Assembly: GCF_036711975.1 (NCBI RefSeq)
Contig: NC_091973.1
Span: 9,858,001-9,922,000 of the forward strand
Length of the DNA: 64,000 bases
Source of the DNA: Onthophagus taurus
Lineage: Eukaryota > Arthropoda > Insecta > Coleoptera > Scarabaeidae
Direction of reading: 5' to 3'
Shown: in pieces, positions 1-9,313 of the stretch
Layout of the letters: each line of letters begins with the position of its first letter
How positions within the stretch are numbered: position 1 is the stretch's first letter
Made by a program: the position numbers and the translations under genes
The notes under the pieces: model-generated
The model's database searches: none
The model's input: the letters and a program-made list of their open reading frames with translations, nothing else
Told to the model about the DNA's origin: nothing

Positions 1-1280
1 GATGTTTCACATCATTACCGAATATATCTACTATACATGTTCTTACACGACATTATATCGTGAGACGTCAGACAGAACACATGACAAATTTATTAAGAAG
101 CTCCTAAAATAATATCTCGCAGGTAGATCATGACTCACCTACTACTAACAAGTTAGTTGACCTTCTCCTCGAACGTATCCCTACAAAAAATTTACCGATT
201 CAAGAACCTCCTCACTTATTTTTAAATACCCGTATACCTTTACATAATAAATTAAAAAAATATATCTCGCAGGTAGGTCATGACTCACTTATTTGTATAC
301 CTACATGTCTCAAAACCGTATACCTTTATGTATAATAAATTAAGAGATATATCGAACAATTAACAGTTCATTGAGAAGCGTCGAAGGATAAACATAGTAA
401 TTGTTTTCATCTAGGTAAACAAGTTACATATAAAGATAATTTTTTAATAACATTGTCAAAATAACATGATCTAAACTATAAATTTTTAATAATTTCGTCA
501 AAATAGCATCTTCTCATGACCTTCTCATGTTAATTGACCTCCTCCTCAAACGAAACCCCTCAAAAAGTTTGCCGATTCAAGAACCTCCTCTCCTCATTGA
601 ATCTCCTCCGACCTCCAAAAAATTTGCCGGTTCAAGAACCTCCTCCTAGAACGCAGCTTCGAGGAGGAGGTTCTTGAATCGGCGAATCTATACTACTCTT
701 ATGTCTTTACTACCTCATCTAGTGGTTTCAGTGATACAACTTCTGTACAACTGGAACTGAATTCCGTACGTATATTATTATAACGGCAAACATTTCTGAA
801 ATACCATTATAACTGATTAAATATTTATATAAATATGTCGAGGATTATTTAGCTTAATGTAACAGAATGAAAAAAATGTATTAATTACATAGGATGAGTT
901 ATAAAGAATGAGAAATCTCAGCACTGGAGATAGCTACATACGAAAATATGATGAATTAACCCAACATGAATTATGTCGATGTCGCTGATTTATGAGATAC
1001 AGGTGTTAACTACTCGGAAAATTAATACACAATTGACATTTAAGAAAAAAATTGAAATAAGATCGCATCGAAAAATCAACTGTCGAGCGATTATCACGTT
1101 TGCCGTTCTTACCGAAAATTAAATTCATTTGTGTCGTAACGAAGAGGGTTAGATTAGGATTTGTTAATTAGGATTAGGTAATTATACACCTTTTTTATTT
1201 TCAAACTTGTTTTTATTTCAAAGAAAATTATTTGAAACCGGCACCTTTTATTTGAACCCGGTTTTTATCGGCTGTATTCA
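1..1280 (+). repeat. BEL/Pao family 1 LTR, copy 1 (5' LTR)
   Basis: This stretch matches 51016-52394 nearly base for base. The second copy starts with TG one base earlier, so only the first base of this LTR lies outside the window. It ends in CA directly before a primer-binding site. Its last ~240 bases recur at 6268-6505 behind the pol region, as expected for a retroelement LTR. It carries direct copies of a motif containing GATTCAAGAACCTCCTC near 194 and 571, and a hairpin at 626-683. Compared with the second copy it lacks about 50 bases found at 52015-52067. No host gene is seen in it. Confidence 0.85.
626..683. repeat. Hairpin inside the BEL LTR
   Basis: Arms 626-647 and 662-683 are 22 bases each and complementary with one mismatch, around a 14-base loop. 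The arms contain the same motif (TTCAAGAACC) that occurs as direct copies elsewhere in the LTR. The hairpin is preserved in the second LTR near 51640-51697. TTC-aa-GAA resembles a two-unit heat-shock element; whether it is a regulatory site is inference. Confidence 0.8.
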
Positions 1281-1282
1281 TT

Positions 1283-1300
1283 TGGTCCTTCGAGCCGGAT
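1283..1300 (+). other. Primer-binding site of BEL family 1
   Basis: TGGTCCTTCGAGCCGGAT begins two bases after the CA end of the LTR. The TGG start and position are those of a tRNA 3'-end primer-binding site for minus-strand DNA synthesis. The same site is at 52397-52414 in copy 2. I do not assign the primer tRNA. Confidence 0.75.
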
Positions 1301-1885
1301 ATATATTTATTTTTCCAATTTTACTCAATTCTTCTTTAAGATTTTGTTCCCCGTGGAACTTTAATTGAATATTTTTTATTTTTCTTATGTTCTAAAATTA
1401 CGTTTCTCATGTTTGGAGAGATTTTCTTTAATTTTCGGCGTGGCCATCTGGCACAACGTGGTCAACAATTTTTTTTTGTTCCGTCACACGTGCGACGTTA
1501 CATGCAACCTTATTGTTCTCTTGAACTTAAAATTTCCTTACAACTTTGAATATTTTTAATTTCTAAATTTTTCCGCAATTCTTCTTTAAGAATTTGTTCC
1601 CCTTGGAACATTAATTGAATATCTATTTTCTAAATTTTTTCGGCAATTCTTCTTTAGGAATATGGTCCCCTTGGAACTTTGATTAAATATTTAATTTTCT
1701 GAATTTTTTTCTTCAGTTCTCCATTGAGAATTTATTCCCCTTGGAATTTTCTTTCCCGCATTTTCTCATCTGAAAAAATTACCTTTTTAATTTATTCTAA
1801 TTATTATTGATATTACTTCCAGGAGTGGTAATTCTTATCTCGTTTCTTTCTTGTTTATTTCCCCTGCCTTCTCCCTGAGACATTA
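1301..1885 (+). other. BEL 5' leader with tandem repeats
   Basis: Untranslated leader between the primer site and gag. A unit with the core CAATTCTTCTTTAAGAATTT and then TTCCCCTTGGAAC occurs near 1326, 1576, 1645 and, degenerate, 1714. The three last units are spaced about 70 bases. Copy 2 keeps only two units (near 52439 and 52690). A short open frame at 1365-1559 looks like chance. Confidence 0.6.
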
Positions 1886-2488
1886 TGGCAGATAAACTTA
1901 ATAAATTAATGTCAAGTCGCTGAGAATCGCCTTATCGAAACCATGAAGGCTGGTCAAGATATTATCGACGATCCGAAACAACAAGCGGAATTTCTAGTTC
2001 GTGATGAATCTGTAGAAGTATCTTATACTGATTTCAAGACGATCCATAATCAGATCGTTGGTTTAATTGATGATGATGAGTTTGATGATTATGATATGAT
2101 TCGGCAACGGGTCGATGGGGCCTATTTTACAATCAAGGCACTTATACAAAAATTCACGCCAGCCCCAGCGAATCCTCAGGGTGGCCCTCATATGATCACC
2201 ACACCTAAATTGAATAAACTTTCAATTCCAACTTTCAATGGTCAGCAGAAAGATTGGCCTACCTTTTTTGATTTGTTCCGAACTATGGTACACGAAAACA
2301 AGTCGTTATCTCCAGTGGCTAAATATCAATACCTATTGACGTCACTCACTGGAGAAGCTTTGAAATTGGTAAAGAGAATTCCAGTGACCAATGAGAATTA
2401 TACTAGTGGGAGATTCGAAATCAGCCGTCAAATGTCCGATATGCTCCGAATCACATCAAGTTTACCGATGTGCTCAATTTCATGTTAA
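1886..2488 (+). pseudogene. BEL family 1 gag, N-terminal part (broken)
   Basis: Gag is the structural protein that packages BEL RNA. The start ATG at 1886 is supported by copy 2, where 52889 opens the same protein (MADKLNKLILRRQ) without a break. Here an eight-base deletion after codon 8 shifts the frame, and the protein resumes at 1943. The region resembles the DUF1759-type gag of BEL/Pao elements: acidic and helical, followed by a conserved stretch around FNGQQKDWPTFFDLF. The C-terminal half of gag is missing: at about 2410 the sequence jumps to the zinc-knuckle region in another frame. Confidence 0.75.
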
Positions 2489-3317
2489 ATCGCCAGCTGA
2501 AAAATTAGTGATAGCAAGAGATAACAATTTGTGTCGAAATTGTTTAAGCAAAGGTCATATCACTAACAATTGCGTTTCAAATCACTGTTGTCATTCATGC
2601 AAGCAACGCCATCATACATTACTTCATTTTGGACCTAAACAGCCAATTCCTTCTATTCATATGGGTACAACATTAGATATAAATAATCATTCAAAACCAG
2701 AAAATCGTCGAGTTATCTTACCCATCGCCTTTATTCATATTTATGATCAGTTTGGTCAATCTCATTTGGCATGTGCATTGATTGATTCTGGAAGCACGTC
2801 AAATTTTATTACCACCAAGCTACTGCAACGACTTCGTTTGCCACGACAAAATAATTCTTCGTTAAAAATACAGGGTTTAAACTCGATGACGTCCATCTGT
2901 AACAAAGGAAGTGTCACTTGCATCATTCAACCTTGCCAGTCCCGAAACTTATCCTTTAATCTGAGAGCTATTGTTACATCTTCAATATGTTCCGCTCAAC
3001 CTTCATTATCTTCTATTATACAATCCTACTATTATCTTAAATGCCTCCAATTCCATCCCGAACATCATTCTCCTTCCGAAGAAGTGGATATATTATTGGG
3101 AGCAGAATTGGTACCTCAATTGTTTACTGGTGGTCGTGTCTGTGGTGGTCAGGACGATCCTGTGGCTGTGCATTCAGTGTTCGGGTGGATAGTGATGGGA
3201 AATCCAAATTATTACCATCCACGTCTTTATCAACATGTATCTCAAGAACTGATGACTCATTACATTTATCAATGCAACGCTTTTGGGAATTGGAATCTAC
3301 TTCTGAAATCAAGATGA
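2391..3317 (+). pseudogene. BEL family 1 zinc knuckles and aspartic protease
   Basis: This frame carries the nucleic-acid-binding part of gag with CPICSESHQVYRC, CRNCLSKGHITNNC and a third Cys/His cluster (CCHSCKQRHH). The retroviral-type aspartic protease follows, with catalytic motif ALIDSGSTSNFI near residue 128. The end of the protease domain (VDILLGAELVPQL, then VFGWIVMG) is also typical of BEL/Pao. In a working element it would continue into reverse transcriptase, but here the frame stops at 3317 and RT continues in a different frame. The start given is only the first ATG of the open frame, not a genuine initiation site. Confidence 0.8.
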
Positions 3318-4674
3318 TGTCAATTGAAGAGGCAAAGTGTGAAAATCATTACAAAAATAATTATCGTTGTGATATTAATGGCAGATTTATTGTATCACTC
3401 CTGTTTAGAACCAAAGAACCTATTCTTGGAAGTTCATATGATATTGCTCTGAATCGATTCAAATTATTGGAGAAACGTTTGTTGAAAGATGATATACTTC
3501 ACGAGAAATACATCGAATTCATGAGGGATTATTTGCATTCAGGCCATATGTCTCTAATTCCTTCTAATATTCCTAATTCCAGTAATTATTATATTCCACA
3601 TCATTGTGTCTTTCGCAATGATGCTGCCAATTATAAACTTAGGGTAGTCTTTGACGCTTCCGCTTCCGCTTCTTCTTCCAATGGAAAATCGTTAAACGAT
3701 AATTTGTTAATCGGCACCAAACTACTACAAAATATTATTAATATTCTAACCAATTTTCGATTATTTAAATTCGTATTTATCTGTGATATAAAGCAGATGT
3801 ATCGTCAGATCATAATCTCGCCATCTGATCGTGTTTTTCAAAATGTTTTATGGCGATTTTCCCCTGAAGATCCCATTCAAATTTATCAACTCAACACCGT
3901 AACATATGGTGTCGCTTCAGCACACCATCGTTGCATCACACATCATTGCGAAACACACAATGATGCTGCCAATTATAAACTTAGGGTAGTCTTTGACGCT
4001 TCCGCTTCTTCTTAGAATGGAAAATCGTTAAACGATAATTTGTTAATCGGCCCCAAACTACAGCAAAATATTATTAATGTTCTAATCAAGTTTCGATTAT
4101 TTAAATTCGTATTTATCTATGATATAAAGCAGATGTATCGTCAGATCATGATCTCGCCATCTGATCGTGTTTTTCAAAATGTTTTATGCCGATTTTCCCC
4201 TGAAGATCCCATTCAAATTTATCAACCCAACACCGTAACATATGGTGTCGCTTCAGCACCTTTCTTAGCCCTTCGAACAATATTTGAATTAATTAATTTA
4301 TATTCTTATACACATCCTCATGGTCATATTCTAAAACATAATGTCTATGTTGATGATACTGTCACTAGTGCAACATCAATCAAAAATTTACTTACATTAA
4401 AGGAAGATTTAATTGTTATTCTACGGAAAGGGGGGTTTGAGCTCGGCAAGTGGGCGAGTAATTGTTCACACCTTTTGGAAATCATATCTCAAACTGTTTT
4501 GCAATCATTACTGTCTTTGGACTATGAAGACTCAATTACTGTTAAAATTCTGGGATTACATTGGTGTCCAATCACGGACAACTTCAAATATCAATATTTA
4601 CCTCGTTCAAATCATTCGACAAAACGCAGTATTCTTTCAGATATTGCTCGGATTTATGATCCATTGCGATTTTA
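3318..4674 (+). pseudogene. BEL family 1 reverse transcriptase with internal duplication
   Basis: RT copies element RNA into DNA. The palm begins with YKLRVVFDASAS, then motif A region CDIKQMYRQI, then VTYGVASAP (motif B region) and the catalytic NVYVDD box near 4345. The thumb and the conserved RSILSDIARIYDP end follow. A 342-base segment covering the finger/palm start and motif A is present twice in tandem (about 3595-3936 and 3937-4278), with a stop codon in the second copy near 4012. The frame is lost again after 4674, so no functional enzyme is possible. Copy 2 (54587) is cut off before motif A. Confidence 0.85.
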
Positions 4675-4948
4675 ACGCCATGTACATTCAAAGCTAAGCA
4701 TTTTATTCAACAACTTTGGCAAGTTCATTGTGATTGGGATGACATTCCACCTCAGCACCTGGTAACACAATGGGAAAACTTTAAGCAACAATTAACTTTA
4801 TTATCAAATCTCGAAATACCTCGCTTCATGTCATCTAGTGATTATAAAACTTGTGAGCTTCACCTCTTTTGTGACGCCTCTGAGGTGGGATATGCTACTG
4901 CAATTTACTTACGTTATCAAAATCAAGATGAACTCATTAAAACTAAAA
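4675..4948 (+). pseudogene. BEL family 1 RNase H start, truncated
   Basis: After a frameshift the sequence encodes the BEL connection region and the beginning of RNase H, with the conserved LHLFCDASEVGYATAIYLRY motif near 4858-4917. The domain stops at about 4948, where unrelated Penelope-like sequence is inserted and the rest of RNase H is missing. Confidence 0.75.
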
Positions 4949-4949
4949 A

Positions 4950-5125
4950 AATGTTTGACGTTTCGGATGCCATGTTGCAACCTTCTTCAGAAACAAGTTC
5001 GAAGTGTCACTTCAAACGTCAAAATTTTTTTCAAAAAACGCACGGCTTAACCGAAAAGTTTCTAGTTCTAGGTCTAGTGTTAGTTCTAGTGATAGTGCTA
5101 GTGTTAGTTCTAGTTTTAGTTTAAT
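4950..5125 (-). mobile_element. Penelope-like fragment inside BEL RNase H
   Basis: A short insertion separates the BEL RNase H start from integrase. Read on the minus strand it contains a hammerhead-ribozyme-like fold (4952-4996), a hallmark of Penelope-like element termini. Its other side is a degenerate hexamer repeat of the TAGTTC type at about 5059-5120, which gives a Ser-rich or Leu/Val-rich translation by chance. No Penelope coding sequence is present. Exact borders are uncertain. Confidence 0.5.
4952..4996 (-). ncRNA. Hammerhead ribozyme-like motif
   Basis: On the minus strand: TGTTT, CTGAAGA core (CUGANGA), one unpaired A, a stem II of GG.TGC with GCA.CC, GAAA, a minimal ACGT stem III, a GTC cleavage triplet, then AAACA pairing with the first TGTTT. 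This is the type I order of short-stem-III hammerheads known from Penelope-like elements. Self-cleavage is inferred, not shown. Confidence 0.55.
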
Positions 5126-6040
5126 TAACACCGGCCGTGAAAGCCTTAGTAGTTATAAAAAACGATTTACCTCTAACATCTTATCTACCTTTGAAATTCA
5201 AAACTCCCTTCATGTTTTCATCATTCAGAGGCAATATTTTTCTGATCTCATTCAATCCATTCATCATAACCAAACGCCCAAGAAACCTTATCGACAGCTC
5301 CCTCCGTTCATCGATAGAGGGTTGCTCAGGATGGGTGGTCGGTTACGTTGTGCTGAAATACCATTCGAGCATAAACATCAATTATTATTACCGCAAAATT
5401 GTCGGTTAACACAACTAATAATTGAAGAAACACATCATAAATTTATACATCCTGGTCTTCGAAGTTTATCATCATTACTAGCACAACAATATTGGATTCT
5501 ATCTCCAAGAAGTGCTATTTATCAAGTCCTATCATGATGTATTCGATGTTTTCGTGCGAAACCCAGATCGTACGTTCCAATGATGGCAGATCTTCTTAGC
5601 TTCCGAGTCACAGAATTAAAACCTTTCACTGTGGTCGGGGTTGATTTTGCTGGTCCCATATATACAACCATGCATTGAGCAAGAGGAGTGCGATCGGTGA
5701 AGTCATATATTTGTGTTTTTGTGTATACATCCATTAAAGCGCTCCATTTAGAGTTGGTTTTAGATCTTTCTACCGATGCTTTCATCGCGGCTCTACGGAG
5801 ATTCATCTCAAGACGAGGTAACTGTACAACCATTTTTAGTGACCATGGAACTAACTTTATTGGTGCTAACAACAAATAACAAGAATTGGCTACAGTTACT
5901 GGTTCCAAATTTGGTATCGAATGGAAATTTAATTCTCCAAGTGCACCACATTTCAATGGATTGATTGAAGCAGGTGTGAAGTCCGTAAAAAATCATTTAA
6001 TTAGAGCTATCGGTACCTAGATGCTTACCTTTGAGGAGGT
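5126..6040 (+). pseudogene. BEL family 1 integrase
   Basis: Integrase inserts the element DNA into the genome. The N-terminal zinc-binding part is around HHKFIHPGLRSLSSLLAQQYWI (shown here in part: HHKFIHPG near 5432, then CIRCFR after a stop near 5536). The catalytic core shows VGVDFAGPI (first Asp, ~5635), FSDHGTNF (second Asp, ~5845) and LIEAGVKS (Glu, ~5965), the D,D,E triad. There are at least three breaks: a TGA near 5535, a TGA near 5676 and a TAA near 5878. The C-terminal domain is absent. Confidence 0.85.
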
Positions 6041-6198
6041 TTACACTGTCCTAACGCCTTGTTGATATAAAAACCGTTAACGGTTGTTTGCAGCGCCCAG
6101 TGGCGAAAATTTATATTTTGCCAATCGACTTACTTGTGTTTCGTCCCTCATTGTTTTTGTTAATTCATTATATTAACATTTTTTGATGCTTCATATTT

Positions 6199-6246
6199 TA
6201 TTGTTGTAAAAAATATTAACAATAATGTATATTTTTTACAACAATA
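6199..6246. repeat. Perfect hairpin upstream of the 3' LTR remnant
   Basis: Arms 6199-6216 and 6229-6246 are 18 bases each and perfectly complementary around a 12-base loop. It lies in the ~220-base AT-rich stretch between the integrase remnant and the LTR remnant. Function unknown; it could be the end of a small inverted-repeat insertion. Confidence 0.75.
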
Positions 6247-6267
6247 AAACGTTTGTCAAGTACGCAC

Positions 6268-6505
6268 GATCTCGTGCGCACTTTTAATAGAGAAAAATCT
6301 CAACTGTCGACCGATTATCACGTTTGCCGTTCTTACCGAAACTTAAATTCATTTGTGTCGCACCGAAGAGGGTTAGATTAGGATTTGTTAATTAGGATTA
6401 GGTAATTATACACCTTTTTTATTTTCAAACTTGTTTTTATTTCGAAGAAAATTAGTTGAAACCGGCACCTTTTATTTTGAACCCGGTTTTTATCGGCTGT
6501 ATTCA
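6268..6505 (+). repeat. BEL family 1 3' LTR remnant
   Basis: This segment matches the last ~240 bases of the 5' LTR (compare 1067-1280 and 52157-52394) and ends at the same ATTCA. The upstream ~1.1 kb of the LTR is missing. No primer site follows, which marks it as the 3' end of the element. Confidence 0.8.
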
Positions 6506-7486
6506 GGCTTGCTAAATTAAATAATAATGCGTAACTAACGCCTTCTACAACTAATGAAACAACATCAAATTCTTATTTATCATACTGAAATACCTCAAAA
6601 TTCCAAATTTTACGTAAATACTATTAAAACTTTAAAAATTTTTAAGAAATGAAAGAGAAAAAATATCAATTTTGAACACCCTGTATCTCCTAAACTAGCA
6701 ACATTGGTAAAAAGCATATTTAGTGTCTACTATCTCCAGTTTCGTGATTTCCCATTCTTTCTGACTCAACCTTTATATAGGGTTAGACAAGAAATATTGC
6801 ACAGGATTACACTGGATAATAGTAAAACTTTGTTTCAAGAAAATAGGTCCTAAAAGAGTAGAAACTTGAACAATAATCCCTTTTTAAAAAGAGACTATTT
6901 TGAGCTTATTTATTATTTTGGGTCAGTCGTTTATAACTAAAAGAATTAAAAAGAAAAATATGCTTAAAAAATTTCCACTGTTATAGAACATATTTTTAGG
7001 ATGAAATAAGACTTGAAATAAGATTTTATAAATTTCTTCGATTCTCTCTGCTGCCCTGTATTTTCTTGATATGTACCTATGTGCTTGATGCCGAGCATGT
7101 AAAGTATTAATTTTTATTAAGTCGAACTTTAGGTTACTAAAATTAGCGTTCAGCTTCCGACCACTGATCGTAAGGCAAATTTACACCGTGTTCGTGAATT
7201 CGTTGCGAATTTATTGCACATTCACTGTTTTGCAACTACCTAACCTCATTCACATCACAACGAAATATTCTAGATTATCGACATTGTCGACACTCTGTAC
7301 ATAGTTGACATATTGTGGACACGCGGACGTCAATAATCAAAGTCGACGAGTCGACGCCCATCTCTTTGCACAATCAACCATATCCAAAGAGAGAACTAAA
7401 GACGTATCAGATGATATAATAAGATCTAAAAGTGTAGCGGACAATGCGGTTGTCCTGATCGCGCAATCAATCAATTGGGCTGCTTC
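6506..7486. other. Intergenic repeat-like stretch, no gene seen
   Basis: AT-rich sequence downstream of the BEL element. From about 6812 it is shared with copy 2 from 54592 onward. A plus-strand open frame at 7305-7658 is conserved in the second copy but is antisense to an endonuclease fragment, so I do not call it a gene. Confidence 0.5.
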
Positions 7487-7702
7487 TTATGTGTCCAGAA
7501 AAGAAAATAATCGAAGTGTATCTGAGCTTCCAGAGTTGAGCACATTAATGTTAAAATCTCCAAAACAGAGAATTTGGTCAGTCAGGAGCAGGCAGTTCGC
7601 AACCATGTCATATAGCTCACCCAAACACAGAGAGCAGTTGACATTACCCGGTCTGTAGTCAACTCCCACCGCGATATCACCGCCACGCAAATGCAGCAAC
7701 AC
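7487..7702 (-). pseudogene. LINE endonuclease fragment (CR1-like)
   Basis: The 71-residue minus-strand frame reads VGVDYRPGNVNCS followed by CFGDFNINVLNSGSSD. This is the middle of an apurinic-type (exonuclease-endonuclease-phosphatase) LINE endonuclease, where YRP and GDFN are the usual signatures. It would nick target DNA for retrotransposition. Both ends are missing. The same fragment is at 55267-55482. Confidence 0.6.
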
Positions 7703-7858
7703 TTAAAGTTGTTCAATGTCAGCGGACGAGGAAATAATAGAATATTTAATGTTACATTACGTTATATTACATAGATTACATATCGGGTAGGCGGACAACT
7801 AACCTTGCACCGCAACCCTAAGGGGTACCTAAGGGGCCCTAAATGGTAGACAACGATA

Positions 7859-8579
7859 TCAAATTTTACCGTGTAGTCCAATGCTCTTAACGAACATTAA
7901 TACCTTGCTCGGTGAAAGGTCATTCAGATCCTTTGCGGAGATAAATTGCGACCCAAAAATCGAGAATTTGATACGGTTAACAGCAGGGCAGTGGCATATA
8001 ACATGCTCAACCGTCTCCGCTTTCTTCGCACATATTCGGCATTTAACATTGTCGGCTAGATCCAACAAGTTGAGGTGTGCTTTTAATCTACAGTGCCCAG
8101 TAAAGACACCCATTAGAACTTTAATGCTGCTGCGAGCAAGTCCTAAAATATTCCCGGGTTTGACAGAGGCGATGTTAATAAACACCTTAGCATGTCTCAT
8201 TCCAGGAGAACTGGTCCACAGTAGACGAAGTCTCTCTTCAGCCCACAGGTTCTGGCCTCTCGTGCTAGCTCATCTGCCGCTTCATTTCCAACAACCCCAG
8301 AGTGACCTGGGACCCAGATCAGAGAAACTTTGTTATCACAACTCAGTGTGTTTAATGTTCTCTTACAGTCATTAACCAGAGCCGACACCGTTTTCACGGC
8401 TTGCAGCGCCTGGAGAGCGACTTGACTGTCTGTTTGAGAAAAGTCGTACTGTCATGTTCTTCACCCATCTCTAGAATGATTAGACCACCCATGTCAATAG
8501 CAAATGCCTGTATTCCGTCTGGAATACAGTACGTTTCCAAGCTATAATCTTGCTTAACACGTTCGCTGCCGAGTGACAC
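7859..8579 (-). pseudogene. R1/Jockey-like LINE RNase H and C-terminal zinc region
   Basis: Three overlapping minus-strand frames form one degraded ORF2 end. RNase H is recognised by a degenerate N-terminal part (8579-8394) and by SLIWVPGHSGVVGNEAADELAR (key part WVPGHSGVVGNEAADELA, ~8330-8277). Downstream is CRICAKKAETVEHVICHCP, the Cys/His region found after RNase H in R1/Jockey-type ORF2 proteins. Frameshifts separate the pieces. The same set is at 55639-56361 in copy 2. Confidence 0.75.
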
Positions 8580-8611
8580 CGTTAATCAAGGTTGTATGTA
8601 TGTATGCATGC

Positions 8612-8902
8612 TTAGGGGAGTGCGTAATATTTACGCGCGCACTTAGGCCCCAGTGAACTAGAAACTATTCTACTATAAAGCAGGATCCAATCCTCTATAG
8701 TTGCTTCCACTCCCCTGTCAAAAGCAGCTCTTTCAAGAGATTGTGGTATTGCGTTGTTAAGCGCACCTTCTATATCTAGAAACGCACAAACCAAGATCTC
8801 TTTATCTTGGAGCGTCCTAGATACTCTACCAATCAAGTTGTGTAGAGCGAATTCTGCTGATTTTTCCGCTTGATAAGTGTAGTGTGGGTTATTCTTACAC
8901 AC
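8612..8902 (-). pseudogene. R1/Jockey-like LINE reverse transcriptase fragment
   Basis: The frame reads YQAEKSAEFALHNLIGRV and then VCAFLDIEGALNNAIPQSL. That is the RT finger region and motif A (FLDIEGAF type, catalytic Asp present) of R1/Jockey-type elements. Motifs B and C are absent, and the frame is open at its beginning, so this is a fragment of the same element as the RNase H remnant on its 3' side. Copy 2: 56394-56684. Confidence 0.75.
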
Positions 8903-9313
8903 ACATCTATGCAGGGTGCTCTGTTAAGAGTACAGAACGGCTGTATCTCGACAACGGTAAGGCCTAGAGGTTTGGGAAAAAATCCTTATAGGCAAAGTGG
9001 GCAAGAGAAATAGCTGGAAATTATTTTGAACTTCATAATTCGACCACTAGGAGGCTTAACTGCCATAGAGAAACATAAAATTCCCGCTATCTCAAAAACT
9101 TAGACGATAAGCTTTAATATATCTTTAATTTATAACTTTGACAACACCATTTAGTAGCTTGGATAATACCGCATCGCTTTTGTTTTGCGATATTTCTCAT
9201 ATCTGTCATAATAAGGGAGGGGGAGGCCAATGCGTTTTCAAATGTTTATATTTTAATATCTCCTGGACCGTTCAACCGATTTGAATATTTTTGGTCTTGT
9301 TTGCAAGAGCATT
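8903..9313. other. No gene seen
   Basis: Non-coding stretch between the LINE fragment and the gypsy element. The first ~220 bases are shared with copy 2 (56685-56905). The remainder, with a G-rich run near 9208, is absent there. Confidence 0.5.

Noticed and set aside
5004-5125. Ser-rich or Leu/Val-rich repeat protein
   Set aside because: It is the translation of a degenerate TAGTTC-type microsatellite at the edge of a Penelope-like insertion.
7305-7658. 117-residue plus-strand frame, conserved at 55085-55438
   Set aside because: It is antisense to a LINE endonuclease fragment. The conservation is explained by the segmental duplication, and no family signature is present.
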